From positions 44,871,521-44,935,520 of the forward strand of contig NC_073745.1 of the NCBI RefSeq assembly GCF_029784135.1: a stretch of DNA of 64,000 nt, read 5' to 3'. The notes under the pieces are model-generated. The model was not told the DNA's origin. It saw only the letters and a program-made list of their open reading frames with translations, and did not search any database. Both the position numbers and the translations under genes were made by a program. Position 1 is the stretch's first letter, and every line of letters begins with the position of its first letter. The DNA comes from Toxorhynchites rutilus septentrionalis. Lineage: Eukaryota > Arthropoda > Insecta > Diptera > Culicidae. Shown here one piece after another: positions 34,471 to 46,745 of the stretch.

Positions 34471-35849
34471 ATTTTTATATTCTACAGAATACAAGGATTT
34501 TGAAATCTAGTCTTGAGAAAGGGAAGTAAGAAAATTTGACACGAACTTTCTCGTAAATATTACACTCATTAAGAGAGTGATCGATCGTGATATACACTCT
34601 AGGGCATGCCATTGACTGATCTTCCAATTAGCCTTTTTAAAAGATAGAGATATATTAAATTTGTAGTCTCCATATGCCTTCATAATGGAAGAATTTTAAA
34701 ATATCTCGTAGCCTCTAAAGGGCAATTCGAAAACTGGATTGGATGTTGACTATTCGCTCAAGAATAAAAAAAAAATTCATATTATAGAATCCTCAGAATC
34801 AAGAGTTAATTCGCTTCTAGCCCTGAAAATGCTCCAAAGAGGATCAAAACAAACCTGCGTAGCTCAAATTGAACTCTAAACTTTCAAATGGCTGTTTGCT
34901 GTCTGGAGCAAGACTTGAAGTGAAATTTTTCTCTGTTCTTGTTTATAAGAGAAGAGATAGAGATGCGAATGACATTTCTTTATACTCTCACACGGTGTAA
35001 TTTCAGTACAAGGGTGGGGTTGAGGCAAGTGTTCCGATTCTTTCTTGGTTCTTCATTGTTAACACATTATGCATTATGTTTTTTGACGGTTTTTCGTAGC
35101 ACGTAAAGAATTTTCTTTTTTGATGATGCTAGATGCTTAGTTATAATTGGCTTCGCAATGGTATTGGTACACAAAAATTGTGGCTCGCCACTACGTTAGG
35201 CGTTTTTGATGTCTCTGATAAGGGAGCACAGATTGCTCGTGTCGATAGACCAACCAGAACGCGGAAATTTTCGTTAAAATAATGCTTGACACTTTTGAAA
35301 TGATCTAAAGTTTTTTTTTTTTGTACAAAATTAAATTATAATTCTGACCAACTGAAACATAAACATATCTACGATTTATTAAGAAAAGGTCGAGTCATAA
35401 CCGAACGAAAATGATTTTTGTCACTTGTTCGATATTATTACTACACGCACAATGCTTATTCTAATTTCGTAAAAAGTGAGCTTATCTCATCATTCTTTGA
35501 ATTTCCAAACAGTAAAATATAATATGTACAAGTACGACTTGTGGTGAAAGTCTTACTGTTGGTATTATGTTCAAGTAAACAACAGATGTATTTGAAAGGA
35601 GTGTACTTCAGATTCAGAACGTAGTGTGATTAATTTGGTTTAAGTGTAAGCAAATAATATTCTTATAGCAATGAAAATGTCTAATTTTACCGAAAAACGT
35701 CATTTTATGGAAGTTATAGGATTTCTTCCTTTATTTTTTCCTAAAGCAAAGTGCAGCTGTTAGTCATAGTTTGCTTGTTATTGCTTATTGAACGGTTTAA
35801 ATGGTTCAGGAAGAATAATTTAAATTTAGATGAGAGTGATGATGTACAA
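34471..35849. other. A+T-rich block, no gene seen
   Basis: No recognisable coding sequence, no terminal repeats, only A+T-rich DNA. Confidence 0.35.
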
Positions 35850-36589
35850 TAGGGTGCCAATGAATGTATGGGAAAAAATCGACCCTAAAACTTCGAAAAC
35901 TTACCCTATAAAAAATGTTAAACGCCTCGAAAAAACACCCTATGCCAAATATCAGCTCAATCGGACTTAAGGGAGAGTGGCGCAAAGCGGTCAAAGTTTG
36001 AGTTTTTTGAAAATCGAAAAATCACTCAAGGGGGGAGTGAAGGATCGGGGTTTTCGAATTTTTTTTTGATGCCAAATGTCTTAAAATTGTATGAAACGTC
36101 GAGATCTAGTGTCATCTCAAAAAAAAAAAGATTGTCAAAAATCGACACTCTGGGACTTAGCTTTGTTTCGGAGTACGAGACGAAACATATGGTTTTAATT
36201 GCCAATAGAAATAATTATCTCGATTTTTCATTCGGAACTTGTTGCGAAATGTTGATTTGCACGATAATATACCCTATTTAAAATATAAGCTCATTCGAAC
36301 TTCATTTATTAGTGTTGCAGACGTTAAAATTTGAGTTTTTTGAAAACCGTGCAAAAAAAATTTTTTTTTACAAAATTTTTTTTCAAGATAACAGTAAATC
36401 TCGAGTAGTGCTATTTTAATACATTTGGCACCAACCATTATTTTAGAAAACCCCGATTTTCGGTGATCTTTCGTTTTTCAAAAAACTCAATTTTTTACGT
36501 CTGTGACATAGGGTGTTTTTTCGAGGTGGTGAACATTTTTTATGAGGTAGCATTTTGAAATTAGAGATGAGATGAAAATGGGCACCCTA
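35850..36589. mobile_element. MITE with TAGGGTGCC inverted ends
   Basis: TAGGGTGCC at 35850-35858 is inverted as GGCACCCTA at 36581-36589. Several internal inverted similarities (GGTTTTCGAATTTTTTT versus AAAACCCCGATTTTCGG; CGAAAAAACACCCTATG versus CATAGGGTGTTTTTTCGAG) show that the whole 740-bp element is a loose foldback. No coding. Confidence 0.7.
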
Positions 36590-36985
36590 ATGTATAGCCA
36601 CAGAAAAAGATTCGAGACATTCAATGGGAAGCACATATCGAAGCAATTACACATGTTCATGGATCTATCGATAATTATTCAGAAATAGTGAACTAGGAGG
36701 TTCTAGCTCAACCGCCTTATTCTTCAGACATAGTTCTAAGCGATAAGTGTTTCTTTCGGTCCATGGCGTAAGTCGTTTTGGAAGAGCTTTCAATAAAGTA
36801 GCAGTAAGTTTTTTTTATTTAAAATATTAATACTCATATACATTTTTATCCTAGGACAAACCCTTTTCGAGATATAAGAAATGTAATATAATGAAAATCA
36901 TGTTCGTGAAATATTATAAAATGAACACTGCTGCTGGACACTGAAACTAAGAATCCGTATAGAAATTTTATTAACATTATTTTCA

Positions 36986-39470
36986 TTATATATCAAAGGC
37001 CTACTCTCAGATACACAATATGGGTTCCGCAGGGGCAAGGGGACGAATGGTTGTCTTGCGTTGCTTTCTTCAGAAATTCAAATGGCTTACGCCGAAAAAA
37101 AACAAATGGCTTCAGTTTTCTTGGACATAAAGGGGACCTTTGATTCTGTTTCAATAGAGGTTTTGTCAGACAAATTACACTCTCGGGGTCTGCCGCCTCT
37201 ATTGAATAATATGTTATATAACTTGCTTTGTGAGAAACATTTGAACTTTTCTCACGGAGATTCGGCAGTAAGTCGGTTCTCTTACATGGGCCTCCCCCAG
37301 GGCTCATGTTTAAGCCCCCTTTTGTACAACTTCTATGTAAGCGACATTGACAATTGCCTTACACGAAATTGCAGCCTAAGACAACTTGCAGATGATGGAG
37401 TGGTGTCTGTCGTAGGATCAAATGAATCCGACCTGCAAGGACCCTTACAAGATACTTTGAACAATTTTTCAACCTGGGCCATTGGGCTAGGGATCGAATT
37501 CTCCACGGAGAAAACAGAGATGGTGGTTTTTTCTAGGAAGCATAGACCAGCAAAACCAAAGCTTCAAATTTTGGGTAAACCGATCACTCATGCTATGTCA
37601 TTCAAGTATCTTGGGGTCTGGTTCGACTCCAAATGTACTTGGGGGGTCCATATTAGGTATCTGAGTAAAAAATGTCAACAAAGAATAAACTTTCTCCGTA
37701 CAATTACCGGCACCTGGTGGGGAGCCCATCCCGAAGATCTTATAATGTTGTATCGAACAACTATTCTCTCAGTGATGGAGTATGGCAGTTTCTGTTTTCA
37801 ATCAGCTGCCAAAACACACCTCATTAAACTCGAGCGAATTCAATATCTTTGTCTCCGTATTGCGTTGGGATGTATGCCCTCAACGCATACCATGAGCCTC
37901 GAGGTTTTGGCAGGCGTACTCCCACTAAAAGATCGCTTCAATTTATTATCTCTTCGGTTCCTCATCCGGTGTAAGGTTATGAACCCATTGGTGATCGGAG
38001 ATTTTGAGCAGCTGATCGAGCTAAATTCCCACTCTGGATACATGAGCCCATATCATGAATTCATCTCCATGCAGGTTGATCCTTTTTCGTATATTCCCAA
38101 CCGTGTTTGTTTTCCTGACTACATCAATTCCTCTGTACATTTTGATCTGTCCATGAAGCAAGATATCCATGAATATTCAGATTATCAACGATCGAGGATC
38201 GCTCCAACGATCTTCGATGCAAAGTATGGGGGTATCAATTGTGATAATATGTACTTTACTGATGGGTCCACTATAAACGAGTCCACAGGATTTGGAGTGT
38301 TCAACAAAATTTTCAGCACCTCCCATAGTCTTCAGTTTCCTTGCTCAGTGTATATTGCTGAATTGGCAGCGATACACTGGGCGCTGGACAGCGTCGCCTC
38401 ACGACCTGTTGAACACTATTACATTGTAACGGATAGTCTTAGCTCCGTCGAAGCTATCCGTTCAGTGAGGCCGGAAAAGCACTCGCCGTACTTCCTTGAG
38501 AGAATACGAGAAATTTTGAGTGCTTTATCCAGACGCTGTTATGTCATTACCTTTGTGTGGGTCCCTTCTCATTGCTCAATTCCGGTTAATGAGAGGGCTG
38601 ACTCATTAGCAAAGGTAGGTGCGATTGAAGGCGATATTTATCAGCGTCAAATCGCCTTCAATGAATTTTACTCTTTAGTCCGTAAAAATACCATCGCTAA
38701 CTGGCAACGTAAGTGGAACGAAGATGAATTGGACCGGTGGCTTCACTCGATTATCCCTAAGGTTAACCTCAAACCATGGTTCAAAAGTCTGGACTTGAGT
38801 CGGGACTTTATTCGCACCTTCTCCCGACTCATGTCCAATCACTGTTCGTTAGACGCGCTACTCTTTCGTTTCAATCTGACCGGCAGCAATATCTGCGTTT
38901 GTGGCCGAGGTTACCATGACATCGAACACGTTGTTTGGTCGTGTGAGGTGTATCTTGTTGCCAGATCGAATTTAGAGAACTCCCTTCGGGCTAGAGGAAG
39001 GCAGCCCAATGTGCCGGTGAGAGATGTGTTGGCTCGGTTAGACCTTGATTACATGTCCCAATTATATGTTTTCCTTAAATCTATCGATGTTCGTGTGTGA
39101 TTATCCTTACATCCTTATACCCTCCATTTCTTCCTTTGTGAGTAATTGGTCCGCTTGCTATAAACAGGAGAATGAAATGTAAATTCACAATAGATGTACG
39201 AATAGATTTAAGAATTGAGTGTGTGTGATTATCAACATTGTAATAATTTCCTTATACCCCATCCTTTTCCTGAGAAAAATATGTCACCCTTCTAATCTCG
39301 AGTCCACCGCGAGTAATCGGTTTCCCACATTACTAACCATAGATTTAAGAAAATTGTTTATATATATAGTTTTAAAAATATATTTAAGATTTCGGCTCCT
39401 TTAAACTTATGTAACTGAGCCTGTAAAAATAAACGAATTTATAAAAAAAAAAAAAAAAAATTATATATCA
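36986..39470 (+). mobile_element. Young 5'-truncated LINE (RT + RNase H) with 10-bp target duplication
   Basis: The element is 36996-39460. The direct repeat TTATATATCA flanks it exactly at 36986-36995 and 39461-39470. It ends in an 18-base poly(A) preceded by AATAAA (about 39429). The 3'UTR (39101-39442) contains CTCGAGTCCACCGCGAGTAA, the motif shared with the LINE fragments at 25.4 and 31.0 kb. Truncation at the 5' end, a poly(A) tail and a target duplication are the classic products of target-primed reverse transcription. The intact remaining frame and exact duplication imply recent insertion. Confidence 0.95.
36998..39100 (+). pseudogene. LINE ORF2 C-terminal part: reverse transcriptase and RNase H
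   Basis: An uninterrupted frame runs from the truncation point (GLLSDTQYGFRRGKGTNG) to TGA at 39098-39100, about 700 residues, without a genuine start codon. Reverse transcriptase blocks: SVFLDIKGTFDSV, GLPQGSCLSPLLYNFYVSDI, and the catalytic LADD (GATGAT at 37391-37396). A thumb/connection region with LGVWFDSKCTWG follows. RNase H: YFTDGST (Asp codon at 38261), AELAAIHWAL, VTDSLSSVEAIRS, VPSHC, NERADSLAKVG, covering the expected D-E-D-H-D residues. A cysteine-histidine tail (CVCGRGYHDIEHVVWSC) ends the protein. This domain order fits RNase H-bearing LINEs of the I/LOA group, and I recognise it as a common Aedes-type element. It lacks ORF1, the endonuclease and the first RT blocks, so it is a dead copy despite its clean frame. 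Confidence 0.95.
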
Positions 39471-42400
39471 TTATATTTTGATCAGACATCTAGATCTCGA
39501 GTTATAGCTTTTCGCAAAAAAAGATCAACGATTATGGAAAAAAAATAATCGCAATCAAAATTGGTCATCTGACAATGAAAATTGTAATTTTATGTACCTG
39601 CCATGTATGAAATTTTGAAAATATTAGAGAGGGTTGTGTCGAAATCGGCTGATTTGGCGTGGAATTTATCTATGGCATGTTGTCTACGAAATCGTTTTTC
39701 CGCAAAAACTCAAACAAATCCGCAGATCTGGTATCCCTGTTTCCGGCATTCGTCCGGAGTGGCCGATGCCTTGGCGCTGATAGCTTTAATGCAGTCATAA
39801 ATTTCAATAAATAATATCAAACAGAAACTTCACATCATTTCTTGTGATGTTCTGTGGCATTATAAATACGAACCGACCACCGTTCCCTTTTTTGTCTCCA
39901 CACGCTATCCGAGAGTGCGCTTTGAACACGGGAAGTTGCAACCATAAAATCGACAGAAGCTGGTTCGGTTCTGCGGAGCATCATTAGGTTTGTGTACTTT
40001 TAGCATGCCTGATTGTCAGATACAGCGATTATATGCTCAACTTTTTTCCCTTTTACTACCAGCTACTCTCCACGGATTGCGATGCCTTAAGACAGTTGAG
40101 GGGGAAACCGAACGGGAGCAAACAACAAAAAAGTTAAGAACGACGATTTGGTAAACCTGTGGTATACTGTAGCGTTCCATTGCGAACAAAATGAAGCTTA
40201 TCGGGGTTCGAAAAATCAGTATGATGTTCCCGGGAAATGAATTGCTTCATACGGTTCTACTGAACACAGCCCTCAACTGCTCGAGTTGTGATAATTACGC
40301 ACACGCGTAAATTGCCCCATATATCATAGACACCATTTTGAGTAAAACTTTTTCCGCGAATTATAATTCTCGTTAAAAAAGATTAATACTCTCCCCCCCC
40401 TCAGTCTTTCCACACTTTCCGGTGCACCATTTCGGATTCTAATGTCGAAAACTCGCTTAATTCACGAGTCACAGGTGCAGCATAAATCGGCTCCGTTTCG
40501 CTCGGCCAAAAGCACGTGTTAGCAATAAATCGCACCTCAGCCTAATTCCGAGAGAGGAGGAAGCCCAAAACTAAAAGCTAGTTAATTTTTATCCTTTTAA
40601 CGAGCTCTTACTTAAGATCGGTATCGGCACCGGATTGCGCTCGGTTGCTCCAGACCGGAAATAAATCCCACGTTCTTTACACTAACAATCATCCGGCTGC
40701 AGTGCCCTGGCCGGCAGGACGGTATTTTCACGTTCGACGTTGGCTCTTGTTCCCTTCTCCTTCCCTCAGCTCACTCGTTGTTCACTGGGGAATATCCTTC
40801 TGAATCATTAAACAGCAGACTGGAAGCAGGGCATTTGTGCCTTAATCACACACCGCACCCGGACTGTGGCAGCCGGTTTCGTCCTGAGCAAACCTCAGTG
40901 GTGGTGGGCTAGATTTCAAGATTCCCCTGCTAACAAGTCTGGCATCGAACGGCAGAAGCCGGCCGGTGGAATAAATTTAGCGTAAATTAATTTATTTCTA
41001 GATCATTAACAGATCTGTGTAGACGGGTGCGGGAGGTGAGTTTGGGTTCCGGCAAACGACGGAAGTGTGAAAACCCGCACCAAGATACACGTATGCACAC
41101 AAGGAAATCGCAACCCTTAATAGGATCTAAATCCTCTATCAGGATCGTCTCCATTTCACCCTGCGTCCTTCTGATTTTTGATTGCGCGCGATGGACATAC
41201 AAAGTCTCCCAAACGAGACACAAGACTTCCGACCCAAGTTTAAGGCTGGGTTGAACCGTGTCGACGAATTCTGGAAGGACTTGAAAGTGAAGTGAACGCG
41301 AAGGAAAAAGGTTCATTAATATTTAATTTCGTGTCATAAATTTTTGCTCCGGATATTTGCTAGCCACTTTTTACCCAGCTCCCTGATGGCAATAATCCAT
41401 TATACCTTTGATTGTAATGGGCCCCATCGCGTTCGGGCTTCGTGTTTTCGGAAAGCTGGGGGACAGCTGTGGGGTTCAGAAATGTAACAGAGAATGGGAA
41501 CGACAGAAACATGAAAAAATATATATTCCCAAGATAAGAGTTAATGGGCTTAACAAGTTCAAGAAACTTCACCTGGAAATTTTCTGGACATTTTTAATAA
41601 CAAAGAATATGAAATGAAATATTCTAGCACAGACTTCAGCGTTGTGTGCAGTTTATTCTGGATAAAATCGCTATAATTCCTATGATTGTATCACCTATAA
41701 TGTTAGTAAGTATGAGGCAGACCTCTCATTCTCTCAGACTAAATATCAGCTTGGATTTGTACCCAAAAAATAAAACCCGAACGATATCAAGCAGAGATAG
41801 CACCAAGGCCGGCTGGATTGCAAGGCTGTTTCAGACAACCACTGGCGCCGTCATATCAATTGGTGACAATATTACACCACAATATAAAATGTAATTGGAT
41901 GTTCTGTGTTCTCTGAGACTAATACGGAGGGAGTGAATGACGTGAAGTATTTGATGTGTACTTATTTGCAAAGTGTGTCTCATTGTGCTCTCCTATACTG
42001 TCGTTCTACGTATAGTTGTCCCATGTCCCGAAATCAGCAACTGAGAAAAACGCAATCAAATTTTGTACCATATTTGTCTACCAGAAGCTTTAAGCGTATT
42101 AGTTTACCAATACACAGGGTTTTATATACGCAGTAAACTGTTATTTAACGAAATATGAAACGATCCCCTCACTTTAATCGATCAATCTAGATTACAGGTT
42201 AAAAAATCATAGTGGGACAGTTATGCCTAGAATATCAACATGCAACAATTGAGCTTGATGTTGTTTTTTGATACTGGGAACCAATAACAAGTTTTGTTTG
42301 TGTTTTTCTGAAAGATTATGCATGAAAACATCAAACATCAGCGCAGTGATTGATCTGCAGCAGTTCCGCAGAATATAAATCTCGTTATTATTATGCATTT

Positions 42401-43175
42401 TTTTTCATTTGTTTGAAAATTTGTTCGTTCTTCCAAACCAGAAATGAGCGCTGTTGAAAGCGTGACATAAAATTTTTGTTTTAGAACCGATTCATTTATT
42501 ATAGATTTACTATTTTTTTGTAAATATTTGTGCATAGCATCATGCATAGAATATCAAATTGACTTTGATGTTTTTTTATTTTAAACCTGGGAACAAACAA
42601 TATGTTTTTTCGTGTTTTTCCGAAAGATTATACATCGTTTTATGAAGAAAAGTGGAAATTTCCAAAAAGTAACAAGGGACAACTATGCGTAGAACGGCAG
42701 TATATTGTGTTACTGTTTCATTTTGTAGGCTCTAGTGTATATTTATAAACATAATGATAACGCTCTGAAACAGAACTATATATGTAAAGTATGAAAACAT
42801 TTTAGTACAACACACAACACACACAACACACACACCTACCTTCTAAAAGCTGCAGTGCCTGGTGCGCAACTCGAAGATCATAAAAAAAGAGGAATATAAA
42901 TGGTTAAAAAAAGAAGATAAAAGCTGTCAGGAAAAAGAGGAAGAAAAATCATAAATTACTTGGTAGGTGTAATTGTTACAAGCTGCCATTTCCTGGTTTA
43001 GATCCGTACTGAAAGCACGATTTTAAAAAGTGTATTCTAGTATTCTACAGTTATACTACAGAATACTTTAGAACAAAAGAAAGTGTGCTTAGGAAAATTG
43101 TAAGAATCAGGTAGGATTCCAAAAAGGACCATAGAAGATTTAATCCAGTTATCAAACTAGCAGCAGTAGCCTTAT
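39471..43175. other. Mostly single-copy-looking noncoding block
   Basis: 39.8-41.3 kb has balanced composition and no repeat motif. 41.3-43.1 kb is more A+T-rich and contains a diverged SINE (41790-41895), a pair of related stretches with GAAAGATTATGCAT/GAAAGATTATACAT and GGGAACAAACAATA-type text near 42260-42330 and 42580-42640, and a short (CA)n-like run near 42815-42835. No open frame with a recognisable domain was found. It is a candidate place for distant exons or enhancers. Confidence 0.3.
41790..41895 (-). repeat. Diverged tRNA-derived SINE
   Basis: On the minus strand TGGTGTAATATTGTCACC, then TGGTTGTCTGAAACAGCC, then AATCCAGCCGGCCTTGGT correspond in order to the SINE at 9877-10010. 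The box-B region is degraded. Confidence 0.45.
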
Positions 43176-43657
43176 ACCTCCCTCTTTGTTAGGGTCCGTT
43201 ATATCATCCGCTGGAAACCTCCAGTGAACAGCACGGGAGAAATCTCTCGCTTTTAGCACGGAGTTTAAAACCAAACTTGCTTTAGCTGGTCCCCAGCAAA
43301 GCTTTGGGCGATCGTGACATCGTCATCCCGAGACCCGAGAGGAACTCAATCGCCAGGAAATTGATACCCCGCCACCACGTGCATCAGGAGCAGCAGCAGC
43401 CGGCCGGCCGTCTCGACACACTACACACCCACACAGCAGCCATTGTATAATAGGTAACAATAAAAAAATATACTTACCTGTTTTATATTGGTGATAATCC
43501 GAGCCCTTGACACGCTAAATCACCTCGATCACGAGGAAAGCCGACCCTGAGAGCTACAGGCCTCAAGCTCGAGCTAGCCACGGCAAAAAGAGGCCTTGAG
43601 AGCCCAACCTCAACGATCCCCGAGGCTCAGACCAGGGATCGAGGGTTAGAGGGAGGT
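43176..43657. repeat. GC-rich, hairpin-rich block of unknown nature
   Basis: It is bounded by a 10-bp inverted repeat, ACCTCCCTCT (43176-43185) and AGAGGGAGGT (43648-43657). Inside it are several stems: CCTCG/CGAGG (43523-43536), CTCAAG/CTTGAG (43562-43567 and 43595-43600), the palindrome AGCTCGAGCT (43566-43575), and CGATCCC/GGGATCG (43614-43620 and 43635-43641). ATACTTACCTG at 43470-43480 equals the first 11 bases of U1 snRNA, and its reverse complement is an ideal splice donor, but what follows does not look like U1. No coding frame. Alternatives are an unusual MITE, a solo LTR piece (TGTTAGGG... to ...GGTAACA, about 43188-43459), or an snRNA-derived repeat. Confidence 0.45.
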
Positions 43658-44449
43658 CCGTCTGACCCCTATGAGAGTAATAATTGCAAGGGAATATACA
43701 TTATACACCAAATCGCCTCTCGCCTGAGTAAATGCTGTACTAGAATGGGTGAATAGCATACTAATGCATACTAAAAATAATTTGCAAATATGTCAAGATT
43801 TCATAAATAACTTTTTTTATAACATCCTGAAAAGGTTGAATGACTTGCGTGGTTTAGAAGAATCATTTCGAGAAGCAAGGATTATTCCTTGCCTTTGCGA
43901 GAAAAAGACACTAATTGGTCATATGTCGCAATTTGTTTGTTTATATCAATGCACGCATTGCACTGAGTATTTAACGATAGGCATCTTCCGTGCATCGCCA
44001 TTCAACAAGCATCAAACACGCGTCTAACAGATGCACACATTTGCAGCGATAAAAGAGAAACATCGCGAGAATGACCGTTTTTTGAAAAATCGTTTTTCGA
44101 CTCTCGGTCAAAACCGTCAACAAAGCTAGGAGCTTGGTGCATCAGAACAGAGCCGATGCACACTAGCGTCCACAGCTCGAGGGGAAACATAAAACACAAA
44201 ACGAGCAGAATAAGCGACCTTTGATGTTTCGGGCCCAGAAAGTTTCTAAAGATTTCCCTCAGAGGAGATGCAAAACTTATACGCTAGCGACAGTTAACTT
44301 ACAATGCAAGGGTGGAATTTACCTCGCAAATCTTCTTTTTTCGCTACCCCCCTTCGTTGTTTCTATTCAAAGGGCTGCATAAGTTGCCCGTTATTGACAG
44401 CTCTGATCGGGAAAGTACACAAATGGACAAATCAAATTTTTGAGGAAAT
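43658..44449. other. No gene seen
   Basis: A+T-rich to balanced sequence. Open frames are short and carry no recognisable motif. Confidence 0.3.
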
Positions 44450-44670
44450 GGGGATGCTCCCAATTTTCATCAATTTAAACCATATACAGACTATGGGATT
44501 GTTATGTATAGCATATCAAAATAATCTTAGAATAATCCGATTCAATTGATATGCAAATCGTGAAAATTCGTTCGTTATTCTCGTTAACTTTGTTTCATAA
44601 TAACGTGACCTGTTTTCTGATTTGTCACCCTTAATGTAAGACGTGGTCCTACGTCAAAAAATTGGGAAGG
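44450..44670 (-). repeat. Dispersed repeat, inverted relative of 28290-28520
   Basis: Read on the minus strand it gives TTTTTTGACGTAGGACCACG, AAATCAGAAAACAGGTCACG, AAAGTTAACGAGAATAACG, GAATTTTCACGATTTGCAT. An octamer-like ATTTGCAT is present in this copy but changed in the other. Confidence 0.6.
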
Positions 44671-45036
44671 GAATTCTATTTTCAAACGTGTGAATATTTC
44701 CAGCAGGAAGGTACGGAGTGTAGGATTAAAATCTGAAAATTAAAATGAAGTAACATGAATGACTTTAAGTGTTTATTACTCGGCAATTCCATGATACATA
44801 GCAGAATTGCTTCTATCAATTACTGGAAATATATCTGAAGATAATGTAGGTTTCGAAACCAACTATCGAACAACTGAAAATGTCAAAAATTATCTAGTTA
44901 TCCCACGTTCTGATTGGTACATTTGAACGAATGAGTTATGCTTCCCAAACAGAGCCAACGAGAACGAGCTCCTAACGTACCGGCGAGGCACAATAAAAAA
45001 ACAAGGAACGCAACTTAAGTTCTGCACTTGCACAAC

Positions 45037-45104
45037 TGCAGTAGAACCTCGATTATCCACGAGTGGATGATTCGCGGTGTTGATTATCCGCGAACGCGAG
45101 TTCC
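45037..45104. repeat. pogo/Tigger-like terminal sequence
   Basis: TGCAGTAGAACCTCGATTAT, then CCACGAG, and a second GATTATCCGCGAACGCGAG resemble the terminal repeat of pogo/Tigger-type elements (CAGT...CCTCGATTATCCG) as I remember them. A matching right terminus was not found nearby. Confidence 0.4.
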
Positions 45105-46238
45105 ATAGTAATTATATAGTCCTTCTCGAAATTTGTCAGTGAGTGGTTGACTCTAGCTCTTTGGTCATGACTTTCACATTATCTGACCTCTGGTGTACAT
45201 GACCCTACAGAAGGATAGTTTAATAATTTCTGCATTACTAAAGTAAGTTTTCATGCTGAATTTTTTTTTCTTGTTTACACCTCATTTTTAGTTCTTTATA
45301 GCGTTTTCCGCAATTTTGCGTGTAATCCGGGAATGTGGTGTTTAGGAATTTTGAGGCGGTGTTTAGGAATTAGGAACAGCTGGCTTTACAATAAATCAAG
45401 GACACTGTTGAGGACCCACTATGCAAGCGTTTGCATTCCCATGCAGCAAACTGATGGCAACACTGATTTTTCGCTCCAGAAGTGTGTTTTCTGTAAATTT
45501 TCTGTAAAGTTGACATATTAATTCATACTAAACATTCAACAGAATAGAACGTGTTTAGGAAAAAGAAATAAAACACTGGAAAAAGGAAAAGTTTTTGTAG
45601 AATTTGAAAAGCTAGTTTGTAGAGTTAGAAAGAAGTGAGAGAAAGTAGTGAGAAAGAAAGTGACACAACATAGGAAAGGTTTCAACAGACAGTGTTTATC
45701 GTACTCTTACCAAAGAACAGTGAATGTGAATGTTTAAAAGTGTGCTCATACTGTCGTAAAAATCCATTTTGCTTTGAAAGAATTTACCCGTTCATCAATA
45801 TTTAAATTTCTCCCGTATTTCATCAGTTCCTATCATCGTTAACATTTACTGTGATTGCTTGGTAAGTGTTTCGCAGTTGACTATAAAATATAATTAAGTG
45901 TAATGCAATTTTCGTCCAAAAAATTACAAAATGAAGTGTCCGAAATTTTAATTTAATCTGTCCGAAATTTGATTTAGTATCCGAAGTTTGATTATTATTC
46001 GCTTTATTTGAAAAACATTTCATTCGATGATTTTTTTTATGTTTTCAATCAAATAGGTACCAAAAATATCAACCAAATAATACCTGTGCATAAAGTTTGG
46101 ATCTGTGTTCTGCATCATATGCCTTAAGCGTGCGAAATATGATTCGGAACGGTACCTAAAAGAATCATCGATACGTTTTGGAGTAGGATTACGTTTACAT
46201 ATAGCGAGTAAAAATTAAAAAAAAAACTATTAGTAGTA
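45105..46238. other. A+T-rich block, no gene seen
   Basis: No coding or bounded repeat recognised. Confidence 0.35.
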
Positions 46239-46745
46239 CTGGCAAGTTACTTCGGTTTTACAACAGATGGCACAACTTGATTATTATTCCAGTGAATCAA
46301 ATTTCCAGACATTCGTTGGAAAGCCATCATTACGCGTCTTTTTCAGTATATGTCAAAAAGTTGAAGCGTAAACAACATAGTTTTTTGCTACTTCGAATAT
46401 GTCGAATTTCGTATCAACAAGAGTGTTTCTGCGGGAGTGTTACTTCATTGCTTCAATATGAAGAAAAAAGCTGCGGAAAGTCATCGCATTTTTCGATCTA
46501 TGCAACATGGCCTGGTTGACCAGCACTTCTCCAATTTTGATGAAGTCAAAAATTGGATCGATTCGTGGCTAGCCGACAAATCGGCCGATTATTTCCGCAA
46601 AGGGATCCGTGGATTGCCAGAAAGATGGTAAAAAGATCGGATGCGTCATGACAATGATACTCATGGTGGTTCTTACCGTCGTTAAACGCACAAGAATTTA
46701 CGTCGGTGTTGAAGCTGTAGAAATAGTAGCTAATGAACAGGGCGA
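46239..46745 (+). mobile_element. Internally deleted Mos1-like mariner
   Basis: The left end CTGGCAAGTTACTTCGG follows a TA. The 5' leader (GTGAATCAAATTTCCAGACA, then AAAAAGTTGAAGCGTAA) is shared with the fragment at 58741-58930. The coding part carries a large internal deletion, and the right terminus is missing or unrecognisable. Confidence 0.7.
46399..46631 (+). pseudogene. Mini-transposase: N- and C-terminal ends of a Mos1-like protein joined
   Basis: From ATG at 46399 (MSNFVSTRVF) a frame change leads to LHCFNMKKKAAESHRI, the first helix region of Mos1-like (mauritiana-type) mariner transposases. It is followed immediately by SMQHGLVDQHFSNFDEVKNW and LADKSADYFRKGIRGLPERW, which is the extreme C-terminus of the same family, and then TAA. 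About two thirds of the protein, including the complete catalytic core, has been removed with the frame preserved across the junction. No transposase activity is possible. Whether the small DNA-binding remnant is expressed is unknown. Confidence 0.75.

Noticed and set aside
34297..34494. Acidic minus-strand open frame (VEEEDDDEEHEEEE)
   Set aside because: Generated by trinucleotide repeats CTT/ATC/CTA.
43470..43480. Functional U1 snRNA gene
   Set aside because: Only the first 11 bases match; the stem-loop sequences and Sm site expected downstream were not recognised, so it is kept only as an observation.
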